Source: Ichthyophis bannanicus (Eukaryota; Chordata; Amphibia; Gymnophiona; Ichthyophiidae). From it: 64,000 nt of DNA. The translations under genes were made by a program, and so were the position numbers. The DNA is taken from contig CM066043.1 in assembly GCA_033557465.1 (NCBI GenBank), positions 79,328,662 through 79,392,661 of the forward strand, in the 5' to 3' direction. The notes beneath the pieces were generated by a model. That model saw only the letters and a list, made by a program, of their open reading frames with translations. It did no database searches and was not told the origin of the DNA. Shown piece by piece: positions 1 through 11,789 of this stretch (positions are counted from its first letter, which is position 1; each line of letters opens with the position of its first letter).

Positions 1-50
1 TGGCCCAAGGAGTGTGCAGGGCTATGTGCGGAGACACATTGTGGGGCCTC

Positions 51-88
51 ATTTGCATAAGAGGCCTCATTTGCATAACTATTTGCAT
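51..88 (+). promoter_or_regulatory. Three octamer motifs (ATTTGCAT) near the hAT-L terminus
   Basis: ATTTGCAT occurs at 51-58, 69-76 and 81-88. The inverted copy has two at 9669-9676 and 9681-9688. These match the POU-family octamer. They lie just inside the terminus and are kept in both copies. Function is unproven. Confidence 0.4.
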
Positions 89-1019
89 AATGTTAACATG
101 CACTAACTTTTAGTAAACATGCCTCTTAATGAATGTATAGATAAAGAAAGAATAACAGATTTTACATTACTACAGTGCCAACCACCAGGCACATTAGGAA
201 GTACTACAAACACTGCCCATTTAGAACCCATAGCAAACCCACCGTATCGTAACAGCACTACCAGAACTCACAAAGCACCAAACCCTACCTATCAAAAGGC
301 AACACTGCAAATATTAAACCAATACATTCAGAGAATAACAATACATGACCTTCTGGGGAAAGAGAACAAGTGGCACTGTCACATAGAAACTACATGAACA
401 GAATACCTCAGCTCGGTTACACATGGAGGACATAGACAGTCACCAAACATAGAAGAAGGGATCACAATTTAGAAAGAGAAAGACAATAATTAAACTGGGA
501 ACCCCAAAAGCCAAACTTGGAATGTATAACAACACTGGAGAAATAAAACTATTAATTAATTTCCTCTTATACTAAATAAAAAGCAAAGACGTTAGCGATA
601 TAATTTCCCAAAGCTGACATATTTCAGTGAATAAATTCAAAATAAAAACATATTTTCTACCTTTTGTTGTTTGTGCATTTTATTTTTCAGTTGCAATTTC
701 TCAAATCACTTTCTTCTGGTTTCTTCTTGTCTTCTGCTAATACTCCATTGTCTGCTGCCCATTTGTCCTTTCTTCCCTCTTCTAGTTTTTTTCCATTCTC
801 TCTCTACATCTGCTTAACATGCTGAGCTTTCCCTATTTAATGTTTCCTCCATCTCTTTCTTTATTCCTTTTTCATCCACTCAAATTTCACCTTTCCATCC
901 TCAATCCCCACTTACTCTCCCAATAGCCAGCCAATAGTAGATTTTCCTTCCCTTCCACACAAAATATCTTTTCCCCTCTCCATCCTCACTCCCCCAGCCC
1001 CATCCCATTCTAGTCCTCC

Positions 1020-1365
1020 CCAAACATCAGCTCCCTTCTAGTTCCAGCCCCACTCAGCATACGCTCCCTTCTAGTTCCATTCTCCCATCCCCTCGCATCA
1101 GCCCATTTTCAGTTCTAGCTCCCCCCATCAGTCCTTTCCAGTCCTATCCTAACCCATCAACCCATTTCCAGTTCAAGCCTCCCATCAGCCCATTTCCAGT
1201 CCTATCCTAGCCCCTCCATCAGCCCATTTCCAGTCCAAGCCCCCCACCACCACTCAACCCATTTCCAGTCCAAGCCCCCTCCCCATCAGCTATTTCCAGT
1301 CCAAGCCCCCCTTTCCATCAGCTATTGCCAGTCTTAGCCCTCCCCCCCCCCCCCATCCGAAGAGC
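1020..1365 (+). repeat. C-rich minisatellite inside hAT-L
   Basis: The motif cccatttccagtc plus a C-rich spacer recurs roughly every 30-45 bp, ending in a long C run near 1345. It is the complement of the G-rich array at 7842-8760 in the right copy, where it is about 2.5 times longer. The G-rich strand (minus here) has runs compatible with G-quadruplexes. Confidence 0.8.
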
Positions 1366-1384
1366 TCCGTAGCTGTCTGACATA

Positions 1385-1622
1385 CTTAGAGGGAGCCAGA
1401 GAGGCCCTGGCTCACCTCTGACAGCCGTCGGTGAAGAGAGCTGCTTTTCTTCACTTCGGCAGCTGTGCAGTAGTATAGGTGCGTTGACAGCTGGGAAATA
1501 GGAAGTTCCCTTTGACCTGGCACAATAGCGGCCTATACTACAACACAGCTGCCGAAGTGAAGAAAAACAGCACTGTTCACTTCGGCGGCTGTCAGAGGAG
1601 AGCCGGGGCCTCTCCAGCTCCC
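1385..1622. repeat. Imperfect palindrome (hairpin) inside hAT-L
   Basis: The arms at 1441-1479 and 1531-1570 (including cttcacttcggcagctgtg and its complement) are nearly perfect. Flanking arms at 1390-1435 and 1577-1622 extend the fold imperfectly. The right hAT copy has a palindrome at the same place but with different sequence. Confidence 0.75.
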
Positions 1623-1735
1623 TCTAAAGCCAACCCTGCCAGTGCCGAAAATGCAAGATGTTGTTGGCGTGGGGCCCCCTGAAGCACGGGGCCCTGTGCA
1701 AACAACATTCTCGCACAATGTACAGGCTGGCCCTG

Positions 1736-1850
1736 ACCAGAACAATTCTGCCTGAGTGGCGTTCTATATGCTGAATCACATAGAAATATGACAAAAGAAA
1801 AAGACCACATGGCCTATCTAGTCTGCTCTTCCATATCAATAACTACAACA
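1736..1850 (-). mobile_element. Short LINE (CR1-like) remnant
   Basis: The stretch around 1790-1850 resembles CR1-type sequence also seen near 11790 (a shared 'cttccatatca' segment). It is too short and decayed for firm classification. The first bases after 1735 are the hAT-L flank. Confidence 0.3.
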
Positions 1851-4660
1851 GTCCCCCCACCAGGAGCCATGGAGGAAACAAGTACAGCCAGTGTTGACTT
1901 GGCCAAGGCTGGGTGAGGGCATTGGCACCTTCTGACCCCATCTGGCGACTGAAGAAGCGGCAAACTTTGGCAGTGGAGCGGGCCACTATCAGATCCATTT
2001 CAGGGCAATTCCAGCAGCACAGAATCAACTGAAACAACTCCTGACTCAACTCCCACTCTCCAAGATCCAGAGAATGCCTGCTGAGGAAGTCTACTTGCAT
2101 ACTGTCCACCCCGGCAATGTGCTGAGCCAATAAGGCTAGGAGATTCTTCTTGGCCCAGGCAAACAGGCGAACCATTCTCCAGAGCTACCCCAGTACTCCT
2201 TGTGTGGTCTTGCTGATTGATATGAGCAACCACTGTAGGTTGTCTGAAAACACTCAAAATGTCCAGCTCTAGATCAGAGGCCAGAAACGCAGAACAGTCA
2301 ACCTGATGGCACTTGCCTCGAGGTGGTTGATGGAACACATCGCTTCCCTGCGGTTCCAATGGCCCTAGGCCATAGGGTCTTGGCAATAGGCTCCCTAGCC
2401 CAAGAGATTGGCATCCGTCATCAGGAGGATCCAAGAAAAATCATGCAATGACATGCCCTTCCTCAGATGACAGAGCTGCTGCCACCACTGCAGCTGGATT
2501 TCACCATCAATGGGAGCGTGAGCCTGCGCTCAAACTCCTGAGAACTCAGGGACCATCGAGTCAACAAGGACCGCTGCAGCAGTCGCATATGAACACATGC
2601 CCACAGCACCATCAATCAAGGGAGCTCTAGAGAATCCCATACTCTGGAAGCCAGCTGCGCACAGAACAGTGCCAGGCAATCCAACATACTTTGGCACTCT
2701 CCTCTGGCAAGAAACCTCTGCCCACTCGAGAGCCAAAGTGAGCTCCCAGGAACTCCAGGGACTTGGGAGGCCACAGCTGGATCTTCCCCAATTGATCACA
2801 CAACTGAGGCTTTCTAAGGAGGACACAAATTCATTGGTGCAGCAGCTGCCACCACCATGACCTGGGAGAACATCTTCAGGGTAGTGGAAGCTCAAAAAGG
2901 GGAGGGGGGTGAACTGATAGTGAGAGCCAAGTACAGCAACACACAGATCCTTTGCTGATCCACCCGGACTGGGATATGAAAATACACCTCGGCCAGATCC
3001 AGAGAAGCCAAGAATTCCCCTCAGTGCACTGCTTGAATCACGGAGTGCATGGATTCTATCCGGAAGCGCAGGATGCGCAAGTGCTCATTCACCCCCTTGA
3101 AGTCCACAATGGGCTGAACAGAACCATTCTTTTGGGTATCACAAAATAGATTGAGTATCTGCCTTAGCCCCAATCATCCAGCAGGAAGGGCATCACCAAC
3201 TTTAAGCGCAGAAACTTGTCCAAGGTGACTCGCACAGCGCACTTTGATTGCAGACCCACAAGGGGAGATGATGAAGGCATCCAGAATCAACTCTGTGCAT
3301 TCCAGGACATAGCCAAACTGAATAGTGTCTAGCACCCAGTGATCCTTGGCAACCGAGGCCCATTCCTGAAGAAAAGGTAAAATCTGCTTCTAACTGGAGG
3401 AACCAGGGAATGAGCCCCAAAATCTTCATTGCACAGCCTAGAAGGGTCCTCCTCTGGAAGGGACCGGGTTCCTGGGTCTATGTGCTCCATAAAAGGACTG
3501 AGAATGAGCCTGAAGCCCAGGAGCAGAGGGAAAGAAAGGTTTTCCATGTCAGTAATGACAAGAGTCCCGAGGCCCCTGGCATTCCAACCAGCTTGCCCTT
3601 GGTGGACAGGCAGAGGCTAATGAGGAGCACCAGCCTGCTTCAGAGGCCCCTTGGACCCATCTTCCTGAAGGCAGTAGATTTTGTCTCACCAGATCCTTCA
3701 CTAACTTCTCCAAATTTGCTCCAAATAGAAGCTTCTCCTTAAAAACCAGTTGGGCCAACTGGGCTTTGGAAGATGTGTCCATTGCCCAGTGCCGGAGCCA
3801 AACCCAATGCCATGATACCATCATCAGGGCAACATTCATGGCCACCAAATGCACAGTCATAAATGGCATCAAGAAGGAAGGCCCATAGCCAACTCCAAAA
3901 GAAGGGTGGTATCATCCAGTGGAAAAGACAATCTACTGGAGTAGGGTTCTAGACATCAGGTTAGTATACACTGCCAGCTGCAGAATAGCCGCTGCCATGG
4001 CGAGACTGGCTCCTCAACAACAAATCCACCATATAGTCCAGAAACTGCTTCAAGGTCAATCTGCCTTCCACAGGAATGGTGGTCCATCTGGTAACCACCG
4101 TGACCTGCGCATCCAACTTGGGAATGCCAAACCACACAAGGCACTCCTCCTCCGGCAGAATGGAGATCTTCTTACACACCCTTATCCCTTTAGGCAGGGA
4201 GTCAGAAGAATCTCACTCCAACCAGATCATATCCTTGATCACATCCAGAAATGGGAAGACAGTAGTGGATTTCACACCCCTTAAAGGAGCAGGTGTACCT
4301 TCAGCTCCTATTCTGTGCCGGAAGCATCCATCAAGTTCAAGGCAGATGAGACCCAGGTATCAACGCAGCCACCTCCTCCTGGAATAGGAGGATCACACAG
4401 GCCTCCTCACAGTCTTCTGAAGGTGAGAGTACTTCTACATCCACATCAGAGCCCAGTACCAAGCCATCTGAATACAAGTCCTAGTCAATATCTCAGACAG
4501 CTACCAGCTGGGGACACTTAGTCAAAGGCAATCAATCAGGGTTCCACTCTCTGCCTGCCCCGCATAAGACTGCACCCGGGGCATCCAGAGGCTGCAGGGT
4601 CGGAATTTCCATACCAGAAGGAAACAATTCTGAGGAGGACAAACCAGAGTCTGGAAGCTC
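1850..4660 (-). pseudogene. D0: decayed DIRS/Ngaro-like retrotransposon (gag-RT-RNase H)
   Basis: Minus-strand fragments in several frames read, from high to low coordinate, as gag, reverse transcriptase and RNase H of a tyrosine-recombinase-type retroelement. Gag-like pieces are at 3956-4179 and 3549-3872 (the latter with WLRHWAMDTSSKAQL and LVFKEKLLFGANLEKLV). An RT piece near 2950-3170 includes QPIVDFKGVNEHLRILRF followed by SLDLAEVYFHIPV. RNase H pieces at 1843-2434 contain HIAGVDSMQVDFLSRH and a QPTVVAHINQQ segment. Multiple frameshifts and stops show an old dead copy. It is a different lineage from D1-D7 and its termini and recombinase are not recognisable. A DIRS versus Ngaro choice cannot be made without a search. 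Confidence 0.65.
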
Positions 4661-7368
4661 TCTTCTCAGAAATGACCCCCCAACACAGACCCCCTAGAGA
4701 ATGATAAGCGGCTCACAGCACGATTGCCAGATCCTCCGTCCGGCTGCATATCCTTACCCATAGCGCCATCTGTCACCTCCTGCCCCGAGGCAGGTAACGC
4801 TGGACTAATTGCATTCCCCAGTTGAAAAAGGGACAGCAGGCCCTCCAGGGATAACTCAAACCACCATGCCAGAAGAACAAGAGTCCAGAACCCGGAGATG
4901 AGGCACCTCACTTGCCACAGGTCAAACAACGGTTCCTGGAAGATGACATAAAGAGTTAAGGCAAGTATCACAACAAAGCACGCTAAGGCTGTGGCTGCCA
5001 GAGGGTGCATGTTAACTGCGCTTTTACTGCAGTGCGCGTTAACTGTGTGTTTACTGTGGCATGCATTCACTGCGCATTTTTGAGCAATGCTCATTACAGG
5101 TGCTAGGGAAGAACACGTGTTGGAGCCGCTTGGGTGGAATATGGGCTAAGACCACGTGACTGCCAGGCACACAATAGTTAAAAATGCTAACATGTGCAGA
5201 AAATAGCAGGAACCCCACACACTATGAATTGCCAGGAAGACGGAATTGGGAGCCTCCAACAAGGACAGTGACGAGGTCAAGCCTTTTTACTCATCCCCTG
5301 AGAGCCCCAGGCCAAAAACGTGTGTCAGGCTCAGCTTTACTCCCTAGGAACCATTTCTTTGACTTTGCAGCACTGCGTTTAAGGTGGCTAACAGGCAGAT
5401 CCCTCTGAGAGCCTTCTGCAATCTTCAGGAGAGAGCAGGGTCAGAACAGAGGAGGAGGAAGGGGGCATTGAGGTTGTGTGAGGTAGTTGTACTCTTCCAG
5501 ATCCTTCCAATTTCTGGCTGCTCAACAGGCTTTTATCTAGGGTAACAGCTCGGAGGCTTTAGAGAGAGATTAACCCACAGGCTGTCATTCACGAGTGTTT
5601 TAAATCAATTTTTTCCTCTCAAATCTTCAGAATTTTCTTCAGAGAAGAAAATCCATCCACCATCTGTTGGAGACAAAGAAATACTGAAGGGACCTCTGGT
5701 GGCTGAGGTGAATAGAGGCATAGGAGTGATGCCATTGAAATCTAGGCTTTTCATTGGTTCTTTGTCTCCACCATTCAGTAAGTAGGGGAACAAAACTTAC
5801 TTGTCTGGACTGGTCTAGCAGGAATGATATGGAAAGATACGTTATCTGAATAGTAGCTGAATATCACTGCTAGCCAGATAACCTCTGGTCCCATACTCAG
5901 CATTCCTCTAATCCTGTCTCACTTTACTCACATAACATCTGGCTATATATCAATCTATATGGCCAAAGTGTAACCATTCATAAGACCGGAAACTTTAAAG
6001 CAAAGAACGTATCCTTGTAATTTCACAAGTTGCATAGATAAGACCTTTTGAATACTGACCCCATACATAGCAGAGTTTAAAAAAGGTTTTAGAGGACAGG
6101 TTTGTAAATTAGATGGGTGTCTCTACTTCTTACTTCTGGGTGACAGCAATATTGGACAGACTTTCCTATTGTAAACTGTTGGGTACTTCCAAGTGACCCT
6201 GACTGGCCGCTGTCAGAGAGAGGATGCTGGGCTCAATGGATCTTTGGATTAGTTCAGCCTGGCATTTCCTATATTTACACTCATCTTTTCAACATCAAGA
6301 TGAATTTACACTAGCTGGTTTCAGACTCAGAGCCAATGACCATCCTCACACTGCTTGACAGGGCTATGGTTTCAGTTCCCGTCCTAGTTTTCTGCTGCTT
6401 GGAGTGGCCAGAATGAGCACTCACAGCAGAAGATATCACTTGAGTGCCCAATCTTGCAAAGCCAACTTGGAAGGAACAAAAGCCACTGAAAGGTATCACA
6501 ATGGTTTTTGCTCGGTAGGAAAGTCCCTAACAAGCACAGGACAGCTGATCATTCCAGCATCACTATGCACATCACAGCATTATCTGTCAAGTGTGCTCTC
6601 TCAAGCAAGATGCCAGCATAAACAGTGGGGTAAAAACAAAACTGGTAAAGGAAGTGACAAAACATGTCCATATTAGGCTCTCCAGCTGAAGTCTCTTCAC
6701 TTAAGCCTTACTACTAGAAGACCATAGATGCTACCTCAAAATATATGGCTGGAATTAGTACACCAAAGAAAGGAGGCTTGGAAATGCAATAATTATTTAT
6801 GACCCTCATGGAAAATCCTTTTCTAAAACCTTTGCAGTGAGTGTTACCAATTTATTCTGATCCTTGTGATTCCTTTATTTCTGTTCATATTAAACAAAAT
6901 AGCTTTTTGGACAACACTTGTGGAATCTCCTTGACAATGTGGAGTCCTTCTGATTGATTTTTCCCCAACATAACTGGTTTAACAACCTGGATCAATGGAT
7001 CTCCTCAGCAATGGTGGTTTCAGAGGCCAAAGAAGCTGAACTCATTATGTGGATCAACTGAATACCATGAGACTGTTGGAATAGGAAGTCAAATTTATTA
7101 CTGGGAAACAAGGGTTGAATCAAGTAACTTCCTCAAGTGAAGACCTCAAGACCAGCAAGGCTCACAGATCAGACTGCATTTAAGCATAAGCAACATAGGC
7201 AACTACCTAGGGTGCCAAATTTTGAAAACACCAAATACCCTGCTTAATTAGGGCCATGGGTATATGCTGTTTCAAAGAGGCACTACTGTGGAACTTTGGC
7301 CTTCCTCTACCATTCTTCTAGCTCTCCAATCTTTGAGATCTCTGACACTCCCTCAACCTTTGCTCTCT
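4661..7368. other. Intronic DNA without a recognised gene
   Basis: No exon, RNA gene or clear terminus-bounded element is evident. The part nearest D0 may be its 5' region. At 5640-5780 there is a stretch that looks like a dispersed repeat, and near 6200-6290 a CR1-tail-like segment. Short frames here (for example 6404-6676 and 4666-5094) have no family features. MAN2C1 exons were looked for by eye and not found. Confidence 0.5.
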
Positions 7369-7467
7369 GGTATCTGCAGGGCCGGCCCATCCATTGAGCA
7401 AGAATGTTTTTTGCACAGGGCCCCACACAAACATTCTGCTTTAAAAGTAAATTTAAAAAAAAAGAAA

Positions 7468-7815
7468 AGCTCGTTGCTGCCGCCGTGGCAGCGGCAGAAT
7501 CGAGTGTCCTGCAGGGGGGCCCCCCTCGGTCCTCCCTCCCTGCATCGGCTACTTCGGCGCGATTTTCAGAGCACAAAGGGGAGTTTCCCTTTCGCGGCTC
7601 TATTAAGCCTGCCGGGGTTGATGGGAAACAGGAAATGCCCGTTTCCCATCAGCCCCAGCAGGCTTAACAGAGCTGGGAGGGAGAAACTCTCCCTTCGTGG
7701 CTCTGAAAGCCGTGCTGAAGGGTCTGATGCAGGGAGAGAGGACCGGGGGAGGACCCCCCCCCACCCCACCGGACACTCGATTCTGCTGCTGCCATGGCGG
7801 CGGCGGCAGCAGCCA
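7468..7815. repeat. Imperfect palindrome centred near 7635 inside hAT-R
   Basis: The left arm runs from gctcgttgctgccgccgtgg to gggttgatgggaaac. The right arm is its imperfect inverted copy from gtttcccatcagcccc to gcggcggcagcagc. Each arm is about 165-175 bp and GC-rich. A 195-codon frame crossing this palindrome has no protein features. Confidence 0.8.
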
Positions 7816-7841
7816 GCTTTTTTAAAATATTTTAAACTTTC

Positions 7842-8760
7842 CCTGGGCTGATGGGGGGGAGGGGGGTTAGGACTGGTAATGGGTTGTGGGTTGATGGGGG
7901 GGGTTAGGACTGGTAATGGGCTATGGGGGGAGCTAAGACTGAAAATGGGGTGATGGGGGGGTTAGGACTGGAAGTGGGCTGATGGGGGGTTAGGACTGGT
8001 AATGGGCTATGGGGGGACTAGGACTGGAAATGGGCTGATGGGGGGGTTAGGACTGGTAATGGGCTATGGAGGGGAGCTAAGACTGAAAATGGGGTTAATG
8101 GGGGTTAGGACTGGAAGTGGGCTGATGGGGGGTTAGGACTAGAAGGGGAGGCTTGAACTGCAAATAGCTGATGTGGAGGGGGGCTTGGAATGGAAATGGG
8201 CTGAGTGGAAGGGGGGGTTTGAATTGCAAATAGCTGATGGGGAGGGGGGCTTGGAATGGAAATGGGATGAGTGGAAGGGGGGTTTGAATTGCAAATAGCT
8301 GATGGGGAGGGGGGCTTGGAATGGAAATGGGCTGTGAGGAGAGGGAGCTAGGACTGGAAATGGGCTGAGCTGGGGGAAGCTAGGACAGGAAAGGCTGATG
8401 GAGGGGCTAGGATAGGATTGGAAATGGGCTGTGGTGGGGGCTTGGATTGAAATGGACTCATGGAGGGGCTAGAACTGGAAGTAGGCTCATGGGGGCTCGG
8501 ATTGGAAATGGGCTGAGTTGAGGGGAGTTAGGATTTGACATGGGCTGATGGTGGGGCTAGGAAAGGACTAGAAATGTGCTGATGGGGGGCTGGGATTGGA
8601 AATGAGTTGGAGGGACTCGGATAGGACTGGAAATGGATGGGGGAGCTAGGAGTGGAAATGGGCTGATGGGGAGCTAGGACTGGAAATGGGCTGATGCGGG
8701 GACTAGAAGGGAGTGGATACTGGGTGGGGCTGGAACTAGAAGGGAGCTGATGTTGGGGGA
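7842..8760 (+). repeat. G-rich minisatellite inside hAT-R
   Basis: Degenerate units of roughly 25-40 bp are built on gggctgatggggg, ttaggactgg and aaatgggctg. The many G runs make the plus strand G-quadruplex-prone. It is homologous, inverted, to 1020-1365 but far longer, so the array length is polymorphic between copies. Confidence 0.88.
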
Positions 8761-9740
8761 GGATTAGAATGGGATGGGGCTGGGAGAGTGAAATGGAGAG
8801 GGGAAAATATTTTGTGTGAGAGGGAAGAAAAATCTACAATTGGCCGGGCATTGGGAGAGTAAGTGGGGACTGAGGATGGAGAGGTAAAATTTGAGTGGAT
8901 GAAATAGGAATGAGGAAAGAGCAAAAGGAGAAAGATTAGTATGTTAAAGCAGATGTAGAGAGAGAATGGAAAAAAAAACTAGAAGAGAGAAGAAAAGACA
9001 AATGGACAGCAGACGATGGAGAGTTAGCAGAAGACACGAAGAAACCAGAAGAAAGTGGCTGGAGCAATTGCAACTGAAAAAAAAATGCACAAAAAGGTAG
9101 AAAAATATCTCTTTATTTTGAATTTATTAACTGGAATATGTCAGCTCTGGGAAATGTGCATCATTAACGTCTGTGCTTTGTTTAGTACAAGAGGAAATTA
9201 ATTTATAGTTTTAATTCTACAATGTTGTTGTACATTCCAAGTTTGGCTTTTGGGGTTCCCAGTTTAATTATTGCCTTCCTGTTTCTAAATTGTGATTCCT
9301 TGTTTGGTGATGGTCTATGTTCTGCATGTGTAACTGAGCTGAGGTATTCTGTTTATGTAATTCCTATTTGACATTGCCACTTGTTCTCTTTCCCCAGTAG
9401 GTCATGTATTGTTATTCTCTGAAATGTATTGGTTTAATATTTGCAGTGTTGCCTTTTGATAGGTAGGGTCTGGTGCTTTGTGAGTCCTGGTAGTGCTGTT
9501 AGGATACGGTGGGTTTGCTATGGGTTCTAAATGGGCAGTGTTTGTAGTATTTCCTAATGTGCCTGGTGGTTAGCTCTGGATTATAGTAATGTAGAAATCT
9601 TTTAGTCTTTCTTTATCCATACACTCATTAAGAGGCATGTTTACTAAGGGTTAGTGTATGGTAACATTATGCAAATATTTATGCAAATGAGGCCCCGCAC
9701 CAAGTCTCTGCACCCCCCTTGGGCCACCCCTGGGTATCTG

Positions 9741-10870
9741 CTATCTGTTTTTGCCTATGGGTTCCAAAATCTTTTTTGCATTATCCAAGCTTACTCATCC
9801 TCTCATAAAATCATATGTTCTTCTGACCTTATTTCTTCTGCTTAGCTCTCAGTCAGCTCACTTGCCCTCCCTCCCATCCTCTCAATCATTAATAGCAGCT
9901 TTACTACAGGCACCTTTTCTTCCATCTGGAAGAAGCCCCTAATTTGTCTGATCCTTAAGAATCCTACCCTGGACATGTCTCTCCCCGCTCACTACAGGCT
10001 AGTCTCCAATCTACTTTTCCTATCCAAGATTCTTGAGAAGCTGGTTTTGTCACACATCTCGATAGCACTAATACCCTCCACCCCCATCAGTCTAGCTTTT
10101 GCCTGGGCCACAGTATGGAAACCATTCTTCTTTTTCTCCTTAGTGAAGTTCACGAGTCTCTTGACAAAAGGTAATATCTCTCTCGCTGTTTCTCTTGACT
10201 TATCTGCTACTTTCAACCTGGTTGACCACACTATTCTACTTTCCTGTCTGCAGAAAGTGGGTCTATCTGGTACTGTTCTTCACTGATTCTGCTCTTTCTT
10301 GACTGACCATTCCTTCGCTGTAACATCAAACTCATCTTCTTCTAATTCCTATCCCTTCATGGGCAATGTGGGGCAGGGTTCAATGCTAGCCCCGCTTTTG
10401 TTCAACGTCTTTCTTTCTCCATTGACTCTTCTTGTACAGCAACATGGAATCTCAGCATATTATTGGGCTGATGACATTATACTGATCTTTCACATTAATC
10501 CAAGGTTGCATGATTGTACCCCTCTTAACAGCTGCCTTACCAAAGAAGATGACTGGTTATTTTCTTGGTCCCAGCCTTTGGAATGCCCTGACCGCCACTC
10601 TTCGCTTGGAATCCTCTTATACCAAATTCAAGTCCCAACTCAAAACCTGCCATTCAAAAAGCATATGATTTACCCTCCACCGGACTGCCATTAACTTCCC
10701 CTAGGAACATTTTTCTCTATAACAAGCCCAATGCTCCCCTATCCCCTCCTGTTACCTATCCTGCCCAGGGGCTTTGAGGTACTGTATGAATGTCAATGCC
10801 TTTTCTATTAGTTCATTGGCATTCCTTTCCTTTTCATTTAACTTGTTTTTATTGTAAACCACCCTGCTGC
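9741..10870 (+). mobile_element. L2-type LINE fragment (L2-3), frameshifted
   Basis: Plus-strand frames at 9975-10286 and 10299-10694 encode broken L2-clade reverse transcriptase. They include KILEKLVLSHI, an AVSLDLSATFNLVDHTILL motif-A region, a GQGSMLAPLLFNVFL motif-B region and YYWADDIILIF in the YxDD position. The 3' part near 10570-10700 resembles the LINE C-terminal region. The tail at 10850-10900 has the tgtaaaccacc...ggtggcatatca type of L2 3' end. It is 5'-truncated and inactive. Confidence 0.8.
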
Positions 10871-11782
10871 GATTGTTAAGGGTGGCATATCAAATTATAA
10901 TGAAAATAGAAATATATCAGCAGAAAAAGACCATAAATATGCAGGCACATATAAGTAACACTGTAAGGGCAGTATATCATAAAATCAGATCCCTTAGATA
11001 CCTGCGATCTCTGCTTGAGCCAGATGATTTCAGGACTATCTATCAGGCACTAATCATCTCTCATTTCGATTATGCGAATGCAATACTGCAGGGACTCCCC
11101 CAAACCACTCTAAACCCACTGCAAATGGCAATGAACACCGCAGCAAGAGTTCTACACGGAGCATCCAGGAAAGACCATGTCTCACCCATTATGAAACAAC
11201 TCCACTGGCTCACGATTCAAGGTAGAAATACATTTAAGACCTTGCTACTCACCTTCAAAGCCACCAAAGGTCTCTCGTCAGCATCACTAACAGAGCTAAT
11301 CCAGATGACACCCCACAATAGGGACAGAAGGTCAGTAGCACAAAACACCTTGATAGTCCCAAGATCAATAACTCAATGCACCAAGTCAACATCCAGCAGG
11401 GCCTACAAATTTTATGCACCAATGATCTGGAATAACCTCCCTCACAACATCCGAACAATCACAGACATATTCCAATTCAGAAAAGCCGTGAAAACACTAC
11501 CTCTTCCTCCTACATTACCCGGAAACCAATAGAAGCTCAGTACCAACTGCTGAAACCACCCAAATCTCCACTGTCTGAAACCATACGAGCACATGACTAG
11601 TCTGTGAATTGTATATACTGTTATTGTATATAGTTCCCCTGTTAGCCAAGTTGAATTTCCTGTTCATATGTAAACACAAAGTACTATTGGAAATGTGTGT
11701 GTTCATTGTTTACTGTAAACCGCGCTGATGCTGAATAGCGCGGTATAAAAGAGACTATAAATAAATAAATAAATAAATAAAT
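10871..11782 (+). mobile_element. L2-type LINE 3' fragment (L2-4) with (AAAT)n tail
   Basis: The frame at 10873-11532 (219 codons) is the C-terminal part of an L2 ORF2. It includes the SHFDYANAILQGLP segment, a PIMKQLHWLTI segment and FYAPMIWNNLPHNIR, all typical after the RT core. The 3' end has taaaccgcgctgatgctgaa followed by gcggtataaaag and an AAAT repeat at 11757-11782. This same tail, inverted, ends the SINE at 53273-53569. The copy is 5'-truncated. Confidence 0.85.
11757..11782 (+). repeat. (AAAT)n microsatellite tail of L2-4
   Basis: A run of aaat units closes the LINE 3' end, as expected for L2-type 3' tails. Confidence 0.9.
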
Positions 11783-11789
11783 GATCCAT

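Larger units (their letters stand above)
1..1735 (-). mobile_element. Non-autonomous hAT-type element, left copy (hAT-L), start just off window
   Basis: This is an inverted copy of the element at 7377-9732. Its inner end reads ggctggccctg at 1725-1735, the inverted match of cagggccggccc at 7377. The first bases of the window (tggcccaagg) match the other terminus, so only about 6 bp are missing. It has no transposase reading frame. In order it holds octamer motifs, AT-rich sequence, a pyrimidine-rich stretch, a C-rich tandem repeat and a hairpin. It is shorter than the right copy mainly because the tandem repeat is shorter. The hAT assignment rests on the CAGGG-type termini and on the 8-bp duplication of the right copy. 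Confidence 0.75.
7377..9732 (+). mobile_element. Non-autonomous hAT-type element, right copy (hAT-R)
   Basis: The termini are cagggccggcccat at 7377 and, inverted, caggggtggcccaag ending at 9732. They are flanked by a perfect 8-bp target duplication, ggtatctg, at 7369-7376 and 9733-9740. Eight-base duplications with CAGGG ends are the hAT signature. The 2,356-bp body has a hairpin (7468-7815), a long G-rich minisatellite and an AT-rich distal part, and encodes no transposase. It is inverted relative to hAT-L, giving a long inverted-repeat pair around 1736-7376. Confidence 0.88.

Noticed and set aside
119..397. 92-codon frame near the left edge
   Set aside because: It lies inside hAT-L; the inverted homologous stretch in hAT-R (about 9350-9640) is not reported as an open frame, and there are no protein features.
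7264..7851. 195-codon frame
   Set aside because: It runs across a hAT terminus and palindrome, has no domain, and its openness follows from GC-rich repeat composition.
7842..8760. CRISPR-like array
   Set aside because: Repeats are degenerate and contiguous with no unique spacers, in a eukaryotic transposon.
1..9732. Composite transposon made of hAT-L and hAT-R
   Set aside because: hAT-R has its own perfect 8-bp duplication on both sides, so it inserted alone.
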